Positions 1 to 5,247 of a stretch of DNA of 5,247 nt are shown here, in pieces. The notes below the pieces were generated by a model. The model saw nothing but the letters and a program-made list of their open reading frames with translations, was not told the DNA's origin and made no database searches. Made by a program: the position numbers and the translations under genes. Source of the stretch: Planctomycetota bacterium (GTDB lineage: Bacteria; Planctomycetota; Phycisphaerae; Sedimentisphaerales; Anaerobacaceae); the NCBI GenBank assembly GCA_022567055.1, contig JADFHU010000460.1, forward strand, positions 1 through 5,247, read 5' to 3'. Numbering within the stretch: the first letter of the stretch is position 1; each line of letters starts with the position of its first letter.

Positions 1-434
1 ACGACCAGATCATTGCGTCCTTTGACCGAAGCGATTACTGGCGTCTCGAGATCAATCTCAGCGGCGCCGGGCCGGGCCAGGTCGGCTGGGATGTGATGAC
101 CGACGCCGGGCAGCTCGATAGCGGCAGCTCTTCACGCGTGGATGACGGCGAATGGCATCTTGTGGCCGGCGTATTCGACAATGGAACGTCTACAATCTTC
201 ATCGATGGTTATCACGAAGCTCCGGTCACTGGAGGCAGTACTATTGGGACCGGCAACCCACGTTATGGATTCGTGGGTGCTGGCTCGGAAGCCACGACAT
301 TTAACGGGGCGCTAAATGGGAATCCCAACTTCTTCACCGGTGACTTGGACGATGTCCGAATCTATCACCGTGCCTTGTCTGCAGCAGAGGTTGCCGGCAT
401 GGCCGGTCGAACGGAACCGTTTGAGAGACCTTAA
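1..434 (+). CDS. C-terminal part of a LamG/jelly-roll domain protein (5' end outside window)
   Basis: The reading frame is open from the window edge (first full codon at 3) to the TAA at 432-434, giving about 143 residues. An internal ATG at 93 is not the real start because coding character continues upstream of it. The visible part reads as a concanavalin-A-like LamG fold: the strand motif DDGEWHLVAGVFD followed by STIFIDG, then the closing motif FTGDLDDVRIYHRALSAAEV, which is the typical end of LamG-like jelly-roll domains (Laminin_G_3 type). Such domains bind carbohydrate or protein ligands and usually sit at the C-terminus of large secreted or surface proteins, which are abundant in planctomycetes. 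The catalytic or anchoring part would lie upstream of the window, so the overall function cannot be given. The gene is convergent with the minus-strand operon and is followed 42 bases later by a terminator. Confidence 0.85.
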   Translation, partial: DQIIASFDRSDYWRLEINLSGAGPGQVGWDVMTDAGQLDSGSSSRVDDGEWHLVAGVFDNGTSTIFIDGYHEAPVTGGSTIGTGNPRYGFVGAGSEATTFNGALNGNPNFFTGDLDDVRIYHRALSAAEVAGMAGRTEPFERP

Positions 435-476
435 GCTGCGACCACTTAAGCGCCACAGCAACCGTGATTTTCAAGG

Positions 477-508
477 GGCCGGGTCATCTATCTGATCCAG
501 CCTTTTTT
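477..508 (+). terminator. Rho-independent terminator of the LamG-domain gene
   Basis: The stem arms are GGC-C-GGGTCA (477-486) and TGATCC-A-GCC (493-502). They form a 6-bp inner helix with one G-U pair, one C-A mismatch and a 3-bp outer helix around the 6-base loop TCTATC. Six T residues follow immediately (503-508). It lies 42 bases after the LamG stop codon. On the minus strand the structure is not followed by a T run, so it should act in one direction only. Confidence 0.75.
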
Positions 509-735
509 AAGAGCGGTTTCAGGTAGAACCGTGCTATTCGTCACGACATCCTGGACTTTTGTGTACGAAAACTCGGCAATTTTGGTGGGGGAGGGGCAAT
601 TATAGATCAGTACCTCGGATCTTGTCCACCACTCCCATTTATCCCCCTCAAATTCCCACTAAAACTGTCTGTAGGGCCGCAATTGTAGTGGAAGGGCAGC
701 GAAAATGCCAGTGGTAGCATAGGGCACCTAATCGC
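509..735. other. Convergent intergenic region with no recognised gene
   Basis: This is the stretch between the LamG terminator and the end of the cyanophycinase gene. The minus strand is G-rich between about 585 and 660. A weak hairpin CGGTT/AACCG lies at about 514-531. Two short open frames exist on the minus strand: one of 37 codons from ATG at 720 to TGA at 607, starting only 15 bases after the cyanophycinase stop, and one of 56 codons without a start codon (491-658) that is unusually rich in tryptophan. Neither is recognised, the second overlaps the terminator, and tryptophan richness follows automatically from TGG-rich sequence. No clear terminator for the minus-strand operon was found here. 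Confidence 0.5.
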
Positions 736-1635
736 TTATATCCTCAGGCCTTCGGGCAGATCCCAGGGTGGTCCGATTGTCGCTTGACAAGCGCAGATTG
801 TCCCAGCGGAAGCCGGCACTGTTACCGGCTCCATGCCGGAGAAGTCAAACGAATCGCCCTGCGACAGGACGGACAAACGTATCTTCCTGGCGCTTTGCAA
901 CTGGCCCGTCTCGGCGACTTTCGCTTTGCCCCGCGCGTCGATAATCACGACGCTGCTCTCTCCGTAAACCGTGAGTCGTTTTTCGGACACGATAATCGCG
1001 GTCCGTTCATCAATCCCAACGCCAATGCGGTCGGGATGATCCATCACCGCGCTCAGCAAACGGTTCATCCGACTTCGCCGAACAAAATGCTGGTCGATGA
1101 TGAGTTCGGGTGCCAAACCAAACCCACGAGAAATCGGTGTGTTGCCGGCGACGAAACGTTGTTCATCGGGTGATCCGGGAATCATGAGTTCCGACATGAC
1201 CGCTGCGCCAGCGCTGCTTCCTCCAATGACCGCGCCTTCAGCGTGGCGACGACGAATGGCATCAACCAACTTCGCGCTGTGAAGGGCCTCGGCCAATCGT
1301 CGCTGACTACCGCCGGAAAACCAGATCAGATCGGCTCCTTCGATCGCTTTGGCTGCAGCCGCCAGATCTGCCAATTCCAGCACTTGGGCCTTGTTCGCCC
1401 CGATCGACGCAAACTTCTCGACCGCCGCGCTGCCGCGACTCTCGGATGCAGAGGCTTGTGGCAACACGACAATTTTCGCGTCCTTGCCGCCTGCCAATTC
1501 AACCATCTTTTCCAGGACGACATCTGGCGTACCACCACCGCCGACAATCACCAAATGTCCCCGTCCATTGGCAATGACAAGTGAAGAGGAAGCAAGCGTC
1601 AGCACTATCGTAGTGGTCAATGTAAGCATTCTCAT
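736..1635 (-). CDS. Exported cyanophycinase-like serine peptidase (peptidase family S51)
   Basis: This is a 299-residue protein, close to the usual length of about 270-300 for the family. Cyanophycinases hydrolyse cyanophycin to beta-Asp-Arg dipeptides; relatives cleave other Asp-containing peptides. The nucleophile elbow GGSSAGA places the catalytic serine at residue 141. The motif IIDQHF supplies Asp181, Gln182 and His183, followed by Arg187, Arg189 and Arg192, and Glu210 lies in GIDERT. As I recall the Synechocystis enzyme (Ser132, His174, Glu201, Arg178/180/183), all of these keep one constant offset, which strongly supports an active enzyme. Gln111 in FSGGSQ matches the substrate-pocket glutamine. 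The N-terminus is a signal peptide (MR, a hydrophobic run, then an Ala/Asn/Gly exit near residue 23), so the protein is probably exported. The ATG at 1635 was chosen because AAGGGA lies 9 bases upstream and the signal peptide then starts cleanly. The frame could instead begin at GTG 1680, overlapping the previous stop as GTGA, or at ATG 1668; neither has a visible ribosome site. It is the last gene of the operon. Confidence 0.88.
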   Translation of the reverse strand: MRMLTLTTTIVLTLASSSLVIANGRGHLVIVGGGGTPDVVLEKMVELAGGKDAKIVVLPQASASESRGSAAVEKFASIGANKAQVLELADLAAAAKAIEGADLIWFSGGSQRRLAEALHSAKLVDAIRRRHAEGAVIGGSSAGAAVMSELMIPGSPDEQRFVAGNTPISRGFGLAPELIIDQHFVRRSRMNRLLSAVMDHPDRIGVGIDERTAIIVSEKRLTVYGESSVVIIDARGKAKVAETGQLQSARKIRLSVLSQGDSFDFSGMEPVTVPASAGTICACQATIGPPWDLPEGLRI

Positions 1636-1676
1636 GGTTAGCTGTCCCTTGTTGGCAAAGTGGTTCATAATAGTGG

Positions 1677-2708
1677 TCACACGTAAGCGTTAATGAGATC
1701 TTTCAATAAAGCTGCTGCAGCCCCTACCTGAGAACTTTTACCCCCCATGACTGTTAGGGTCCCCATCGTGTCTGTCTCATAGGTAATTGCTTTTTCTGAT
1801 CCATTCACACTCGCCAAGGGATGATTTTCATCTAACCTTTTCGGCCCGACGCTCAAATGACCCGTGTCGTTACTATTCTTCGCGGATGCGATAAGCTTGA
1901 TCACTTTTTTCTCATGGGTCGCAGTCTGTATATCCTCTATCGTAACTTCTGTAATACCGCTTATGTCAACGTCGGATAATGTGTTTCGTGTTCCAAAAAG
2001 TCGATTGCTAATTAGAACAATTTTATTCGCACTGTCCTTACCGTCTACGTCGTAGCCGGGATCCGATTCTGCTATTCCCATTTTTTGTGCCGCGGCAAGT
2101 GCTTCCTCGTAAGAGGAACCGTCATTGCGCATCGCGGAGAGTATGAAATTCGTCGTGCCGTTTAGAATACCCTCAGCCGAATAAAGATTGGCGCCTGCTA
2201 GGCATATACGGCCAACATCTAGGGTGGGAAGCGCCGCTGCCGCGGCTGCACTTATGTGCAAAGCACAACCGTTCTTCGCTGCCAAGGCATGAACTTCATC
2301 ATAAAAGAGTACAAACGGCCCCTTATTGGCACTGACCACATCCATCTTATTCTCAAGCGCAGCGAACACGTGCGCTTTTCCAACTCCCCCGTCCACCAGG
2401 TTAGTAGGCGTCGCCTCAACCATGACGCTTGCGCCACTTCTCGCAATGGCATCAACACCGCTCATCCCCGGAATACCCGATGCTCCGAATGTCTCGATCG
2501 GATTTCCTGAATTCACATGGTCGAGCATCGAGAGCCCGTCTATCCCTTCGGGGCCATTCATAGCCGCACCGCCAATATCGACGGCCGCAGTCAGGACCAG
2601 ATCGAGCTTGAACTTTTCCCTGATATCCAAGCGCCGCTCACTGAGGAGTCGCACAAACTCTTTACCAACGCCGCCAAGACCGCATACTATTATAGGCACC
2701 CTTTTCAT
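1677..2708 (-). CDS. hom: Homoserine dehydrogenase without ACT domain
   Basis: This 343-residue protein is a short, single-enzyme homoserine dehydrogenase (NAD(P)H-dependent reduction of aspartate semialdehyde to homoserine). The Rossmann loop GLGGVGK is at residues 10-16, SANKGP at 126-131 contains the catalytic-region lysine 129, and the family signature GILNGTTNFIL spans 180-190. It is followed by GIAESDPGYDVDGKDSANK at 211-229. Glu214, Asp220, Asp225 and Lys229 line up with the active-site residues Glu208, Asp214, Asp219 and Lys223 of the yeast enzyme. The usual substrate-loop motif (EAxVxGGIP type) is replaced by ISAAAAAALP at 152-161, a form I associate with a divergent subfamily. The C-terminus ends right after the catalytic domain, with no ACT domain, so threonine feedback by that route is unlikely. 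The ATG at 2708 overlaps the upstream stop by 4 bases (ATGA), with GGGGA 8 bases before it, indicating translational coupling. Homoserine is the likely product, but a different semialdehyde or aldehyde substrate is possible given the neighbour. Confidence 0.88.
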   Translation of the reverse strand: MKRVPIIVCGLGGVGKEFVRLLSERRLDIREKFKLDLVLTAAVDIGGAAMNGPEGIDGLSMLDHVNSGNPIETFGASGIPGMSGVDAIARSGASVMVEATPTNLVDGGVGKAHVFAALENKMDVVSANKGPFVLFYDEVHALAAKNGCALHISAAAAAALPTLDVGRICLAGANLYSAEGILNGTTNFILSAMRNDGSSYEEALAAAQKMGIAESDPGYDVDGKDSANKIVLISNRLFGTRNTLSDVDISGITEVTIEDIQTATHEKKVIKLIASAKNSNDTGHLSVGPKRLDENHPLASVNGSEKAITYETDTMGTLTVMGGKSSQVGAAAALLKDLINAYV

Positions 2709-4321
2709 GATCGATTTCCCCGCAGTATCAAGCCTTGATAATCTTCTCTCTTCACAAAAGCTTCCACAATCACCGGGCCTGAAGAAGCAAAAGCATCGTC
2801 CAGCGCGGCGGAATACTCAATCTTATTGCGTGCAGGAAGTACCGGAACGCCAAAGAAATTATTGCTGGAAACATAGTCGTCGCCGTATAGGGGTGTACCA
2901 TAGATTGGGTAACTTTTATTTTCCTGCTTGATGCCAATTAAAGAAAGTTGCTTATCTGTGAGTAATACAAACACGATATTCCTGTTGAGCCGCATTGCAG
3001 TGGCCATTTCTCCACACATCATTAAGAATCCTCCATCGCCTACCACGCAGGCGACGACGCGCTCGGGCAAACACATTTTAGCCGCAATCGCGGCAGGGAT
3101 ACCAAAGCCCATGGAGGAACATCCGTTGGTCATTAGCTGACACTCCGGCGAAGGTGTTTTCCAGGTTTGCCCGATTAAATGCAGGTGAGCTCCAACATCG
3201 CAGGTCATGATACCGTCCTCCGGCATTTTTTCGCGAAGACCGGCAAGTACGCAGCGCGGATCAAAAAGACCCTCGACTTCTTCCAACTGCGAAAATATTC
3301 TTTCGGTACGTTTTGCAACGACTGAGAGGTCCCATTCTTTGGGCTCGCAGTCGGTTTCTCGCAGTTTATGCAAGGAATCGGCAAGATTTCCAACGACATC
3401 GGCAGCAAGCGTGTACCGGGTGGTATCGAGATCCGCCGCACAGGTATCGAGATGTACCACCTCAACCTCCGGAATCCATTCTTCGTAGTTGATTTCTATG
3501 GGATCAAAACCAATCCCAATGATCAGATCGGCCTCCTGATGTGTCTTACCGACCTGATCTGCCAGCGCATGAGCCAATACGCCGGTATAGGAAGCATGAT
3601 CTTCCGGCACCATCCCCTTCGCCATCGGCGTGAGTACAATCGGAATATTAAATTTCTCTGCAAATGCTATTACCGGTTCCGAAAGATTCCACCGCACGGC
3701 ACTAATACCCAATGCGACGACCGGTCTCCGTGATCTTTGAAACGATTCCTGCATGCTACGGATAGAAGCATCGGACGCGGGTCTCACCTCATTGATTACC
3801 GGTAAGGGGATCTCTTCCTCGCCGGACTCTACAACACCCATTCCACAGGGAAGTCCCACATAAACCGGTCCAGGGCGCTCTTCGCTTGCAATCCTAAAAG
3901 CCTGATAGAGCACTTCTCTTACGATGTTGGGCGCAATGCGCGTTTGCATCTTGGTTATGGGTTTAAACATCGCTTCTTGGTCGATATTCATTTGGACCGT
4001 TCGGCTCAACATGCCACTATCAAATTCATCGGCGAAGGCCAGCATCGGGGATCTATCCAAAAGGCCGCCAACGACACCGGTTGTTTGATTACAGGCCCCC
4101 GGTCCAAACGTTCCAAAGGTGACCGCCATCTGCCTGGTGAGTCGCCAACAGACATCTGCCATGAATCCACCCGAAGCTTCATTGGTCACCAAGATAAATT
4201 CTATGCCATCTGTTTGTCGCAGGCCCTCCATGAAATCACCAAAACTGCCACTCGGATTGCCAAAGACGTACTTAACGCCGAGATCTCGCAGCGTTTCGGC
4301 GACTCTTTTCGCAACATTCAT
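2705..4321 (-). CDS. Thiamine-diphosphate-dependent decarboxylase / acetolactate synthase-like enzyme
   Basis: This is a 538-residue, three-domain ThDP enzyme of the pyruvate decarboxylase/acetohydroxyacid synthase superfamily. The N-terminal PYR domain (about 1-165) carries the cofactor-activating glutamate, Glu48 in TNEASGGFMAD, and a GPGACNQTTG loop. The central domain spans about 180-325. The C-terminal PP domain (about 360-510) has SSMGFGIPAAIAAK and the metal motif GDGG, with Asp429 exactly 27 residues before Asp456, the position usually filled by Asn. Asp is tolerated there in some family members. The residues after it (KQLSL) differ from the usual GxYGM pattern, so assignment to acetolactate synthase is unsafe; decarboxylation of a 2-oxo acid is equally likely. 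The ATG at 4321 was chosen because AAGGGG lies 7 bases upstream. A GTG at 4348 would add nine residues but would place that ribosome site inside the gene. It overlaps hom by 4 bases and follows the regulator gene by 63 bases. Confidence 0.85.
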   Translation of the reverse strand: MNVAKRVAETLRDLGVKYVFGNPSGSFGDFMEGLRQTDGIEFILVTNEASGGFMADVCWRLTRQMAVTFGTFGPGACNQTTGVVGGLLDRSPMLAFADEFDSGMLSRTVQMNIDQEAMFKPITKMQTRIAPNIVREVLYQAFRIASEERPGPVYVGLPCGMGVVESGEEEIPLPVINEVRPASDASIRSMQESFQRSRRPVVALGISAVRWNLSEPVIAFAEKFNIPIVLTPMAKGMVPEDHASYTGVLAHALADQVGKTHQEADLIIGIGFDPIEINYEEWIPEVEVVHLDTCAADLDTTRYTLAADVVGNLADSLHKLRETDCEPKEWDLSVVAKRTERIFSQLEEVEGLFDPRCVLAGLREKMPEDGIMTCDVGAHLHLIGQTWKTPSPECQLMTNGCSSMGFGIPAAIAAKMCLPERVVACVVGDGGFLMMCGEMATAMRLNRNIVFVLLTDKQLSLIGIKQENKSYPIYGTPLYGDDYVSSNNFFGVPVLPARNKIEYSAALDDAFASSGPVIVEAFVKREDYQGLILRGNRS

Positions 4322-4340
4322 CTTTAAACCCCTTAAATCT
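4322..4340 (-). promoter_or_regulatory. Start-deciding ribosome binding site of the TPP-enzyme gene, in an A/T inverted repeat
   Basis: Read on the minus strand, AAGGGG (4334-4329) stands 7 bases before the ATG at 4321, fixing this start over the upstream GTG at 4348. The site is enclosed by a small perfect inverted repeat, TTTAA/TTAAA (4323-4337) with a 5-base loop containing most of the G run. Five A-U pairs make a weak helix, so any control by RNA folding is speculative. Confidence 0.55.
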
Positions 4341-4384
4341 TGTGACACTCAATTGAAGGGTTGGGAGAACACACCTGTACCGTT

Positions 4385-4816
4385 TTAATAAAGTCGATGG
4401 GTTGCATGAAATAGACTTCCTGATGTCGAGAATGAACGAGACGCTCCACTGAGTGAGTCCCACCGGAACCGCCAGTCCTCCTTGCCTTTCGGCTGCTCTT
4501 TGCGGAAGTGGATCGCCGCTAGCACGCGGATATCTTCGTCAGGCAAATTGGCCTCGCTGGCGAACTCTCGCAGCGTCTCGGGCATCTCCCCTGAACCGAC
4601 AGATTTGAGTTCTGTCGATCTCCCCAGGAGGTCGGCGACCGTGGTCCCGAGTGCCTCCGCGATCGTGTACAACGTTTGGGCAGAAGGCCGTTTCTCCTTC
4701 TCGCTACTGAGGATCTCCCAGAGGTATCCTTTCGCGACGCCCGATTCTCGGGCTAGGTCGGCCAGCTTCCATCCCTTCTCGTCCATCCGCGTTTGTATGC
4801 GCTCCCGCAGCCGCAT
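4385..4816 (-). CDS. XRE-family helix-turn-helix transcriptional regulator
   Basis: This is a 143-residue cytoplasmic DNA-binding protein. Residues about 3-66 form a Cro/CI-type HTH: RERIQTRMDEKGWKLADLA, then ESGVAKGYLWEIL as the turn and recognition helix, then PSAQTLYTIAEALGTTVADLL. The second part (about 78-120) contains TLREFASEANLPDEDIRVLA and a QPKGKEDWRF segment. I recall this combination from XRE regulators encoded next to ImmA/IrrE metallopeptidases; no such gene is present here. The last 25 residues (from about 118) are Ser/His-rich and do not look like the usual helical end, so the C-terminus may be altered. The ATG at 4816 is strongly favoured because AAGGAGG lies 8 bases upstream (4825-4831). 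The frame continues upstream to 4996, but that extension lacks coding character. It probably regulates itself and the downstream genes. Confidence 0.85.
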   Translation of the reverse strand: MRLRERIQTRMDEKGWKLADLARESGVAKGYLWEILSSEKEKRPSAQTLYTIAEALGTTVADLLGRSTELKSVGSGEMPETLREFASEANLPDEDIRVLAAIHFRKEQPKGKEDWRFRWDSLSGASRSFSTSGSLFHATHRLY

Positions 4817-4990
4817 GGTGGTTCCCTCCTTTTCTGTGTCAAGCAGCCGGTTCTCGATACAGATAAAAACGTTCCCTTGACAGAACCCTCTTATTCGCGT
4901 ACCGTATCCAGTATCAGGTGTTCCGCCCTCAGTATACACTTTCGATGAGGTCTCGTCTCCGAGTCGGTGAAAAATGCGCGAGGCCCGTAA
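4817..4990 (-). promoter_or_regulatory. Leader/promoter region of the regulator gene, with repeated CAGTAT/GTATC words
   Basis: This is the non-coding stretch upstream of the regulator. A possible minus-strand promoter has -10 TATACT (plus coordinates 4931-4936) and a poor -35 GAGACG (4954-4959) with 17 bases between. On the plus strand the word CAGTAT occurs at 4909-4914 and again at 4930-4935, exactly 21 bases apart, and GTATC at 4904-4908 and 4911-4915. Copies spaced two helical turns apart, one touching the -10 element, could be an operator for the regulator. The words are short and could arise by chance. Confidence 0.25.
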
Positions 4991-5113
4991 TTGCATTGGC
5001 TACAGGAGAGGTTCGGGGCGGAAGGTAAAGCGAAAGTCGCGGGTACGGAAGTCCTGCTGATGCACGACCCGATCGACGAGTGGGTGGTCACCCATCTCAA
5101 CGAGTTCGACGGC
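4991..5113 (+). pseudogene. Fragment of an Hsp90/HtpG C-terminal region
   Basis: The plus-strand frame after the TAA at 4988-4990 translates to about 41 residues with the segment TEVLLMHDPIDEWVVTHLNE followed by FDG. This closely resembles the Hsp90 C-terminal-half motif of the type EVLLLxDxIDEWxxxxLTEFDGK. Hsp90 proteins are about 620-700 residues, so this is only a small internal piece. Nothing of the preceding Hsp90 domains is seen before 4991, there is no plausible start with a ribosome site, and similarity stops after FDG: the same frame continues as an Arg/Gly/Pro-rich read-through without Hsp90 character. It is best explained as a relic left by recombination or deletion. An assembly chimera would look the same. 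Confidence 0.65.
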
Positions 5114-5247
5114 GCTCGGCACCGGCAAGACCACCCTGACGGCCTACGAGCTGGTCGGGCAGGTCCCCTACTCCTTCACCCTAGAGGAGGACGCGGTCAT
5201 CGCCCTGCTTCCGGAGATCCGGGCCGGGCTGGTGCGGAACGTTGCCG
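5112..5247 (+). CDS. Unrecognised partial frame with P-loop-like start, running off the window
   Basis: In the frame beginning GCG at 5112 (shifted relative to the Hsp90 fragment), 45 codons stay open to the window end. They begin ALGTGKTTLTAYEL, a possible Walker A-like sequence, and continue with VPYSFTLEEDAVIALLPEI and RAGLVRNVA, an amphipathic, acidic-then-basic pattern typical of real protein. Base composition is high-GC, unlike the operon. No start codon or ribosome site is seen, so it may be the continuation of a truncated gene joined to the Hsp90 piece. I do not recognise the family, and GTGKTT alone is too short to prove nucleotide binding. Confidence 0.35.

Noticed and set aside
784..1693. 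Several plus-strand open frames of 113-129 codons
   Set aside because: All lie antisense to the cyanophycinase gene, whose catalytic residues prove the minus strand is coding.
2326..2931. 201-codon open frame on the plus strand
   Set aside because: It lies antisense to hom and the ThDP gene, has no ribosome site, and its Ser/Pro/Thr/Arg-rich translation is typical of an opposite-strand shadow.
4322..4348. GTG start at 4348 for the ThDP enzyme
   Set aside because: It lacks its own ribosome site, and the strong AAGGGG site lies between it and the ATG at 4321, which matches the usual N-terminus of the family.
4272..4463. 63-codon minus-strand frame spanning the regulator/ThDP gap
   Set aside because: It overlaps the ends of two well-supported genes in another frame and shows no recognisable domain. 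It was considered as a frameshifted regulator tail but did not restore the expected helical end.
4877..4905. Consensus-like TTGACA on the plus strand at 4877-4882
   Set aside because: The hexamer 17 bases downstream (TACCGT) is a poor -10, and only a gene fragment lies downstream on that strand.
4817..4996. N-terminal extension of the regulator by 60 codons
   Set aside because: The extension has no domain character, while the ATG at 4816 has a near-perfect Shine-Dalgarno and begins exactly at the HTH domain.
1..5247. CRISPR array, tRNA, rRNA or insertion sequence
   Set aside because: No regularly spaced repeats, cloverleaf sequence, rRNA signature or transposase-like frame with terminal inverted repeats was seen on either strand.

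Overview
The window (5,247 bp, no rRNA, tRNA or CRISPR seen) looks like bacterial chromosome. A LamG-type domain protein, a signal-peptide-bearing cyanophycinase-like protein and a fairly GC-rich flank would suit a planctomycete or another PVC-group or environmental bacterium. This is an inference from gene style only; no marker gene fixes the taxon.

Layout. (1) Positions 1-434, plus strand: the 3' end of a large extracellular-type protein ending in a LamG/concanavalin-A-like jelly-roll domain, closed by a convincing rho-independent terminator at 477-508. (2) Positions 435-735: a convergent intergenic stretch holding that terminator and G-rich sequence with short open frames of doubtful status. 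(3) Positions 736-4321, minus strand: a three-gene unit in the order TPP-dependent decarboxylase/acetolactate-synthase-like enzyme, homoserine dehydrogenase, cyanophycinase-like peptidase. The first two genes overlap by 4 bases (ATGA). The cyanophycinase frame extends back to a GTGA overlap with the homoserine dehydrogenase stop, although its best start lies 41 bases after that stop. (4) Positions 4385-4816, minus strand: an XRE-family helix-turn-helix regulator with a strong ribosome binding site, 63 bases upstream of the TPP enzyme and probably co-transcribed with it. (5) Positions 4991-5247, plus strand: high-GC remains. A short piece of an Hsp90/HtpG C-terminal domain runs out of homology at about 5113 and is replaced, in another frame, by an unrecognised P-loop-like frame that leaves the window. 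This looks like a recombination scar.

How the genes may work together. Homoserine dehydrogenase makes homoserine from aspartate semialdehyde. ThDP enzymes of this fold decarboxylate 2-oxo acids or make acetohydroxy acids. Cyanophycinases cleave aspartyl-arginine-type bonds. The common thread is aspartate-family metabolism, or alternatively a decarboxylase plus aldehyde-reductase pair for an unknown 2-oxo acid. The set is not a standard threonine or isoleucine operon: there is no aspartokinase, threonine synthase, homoserine kinase, ilvN or ilvC in view. The catalytic residues of all three enzymes are present, so they appear functional. The regulator gene next to them resembles those usually paired with an ImmA/IrrE peptidase, but no such partner is present.
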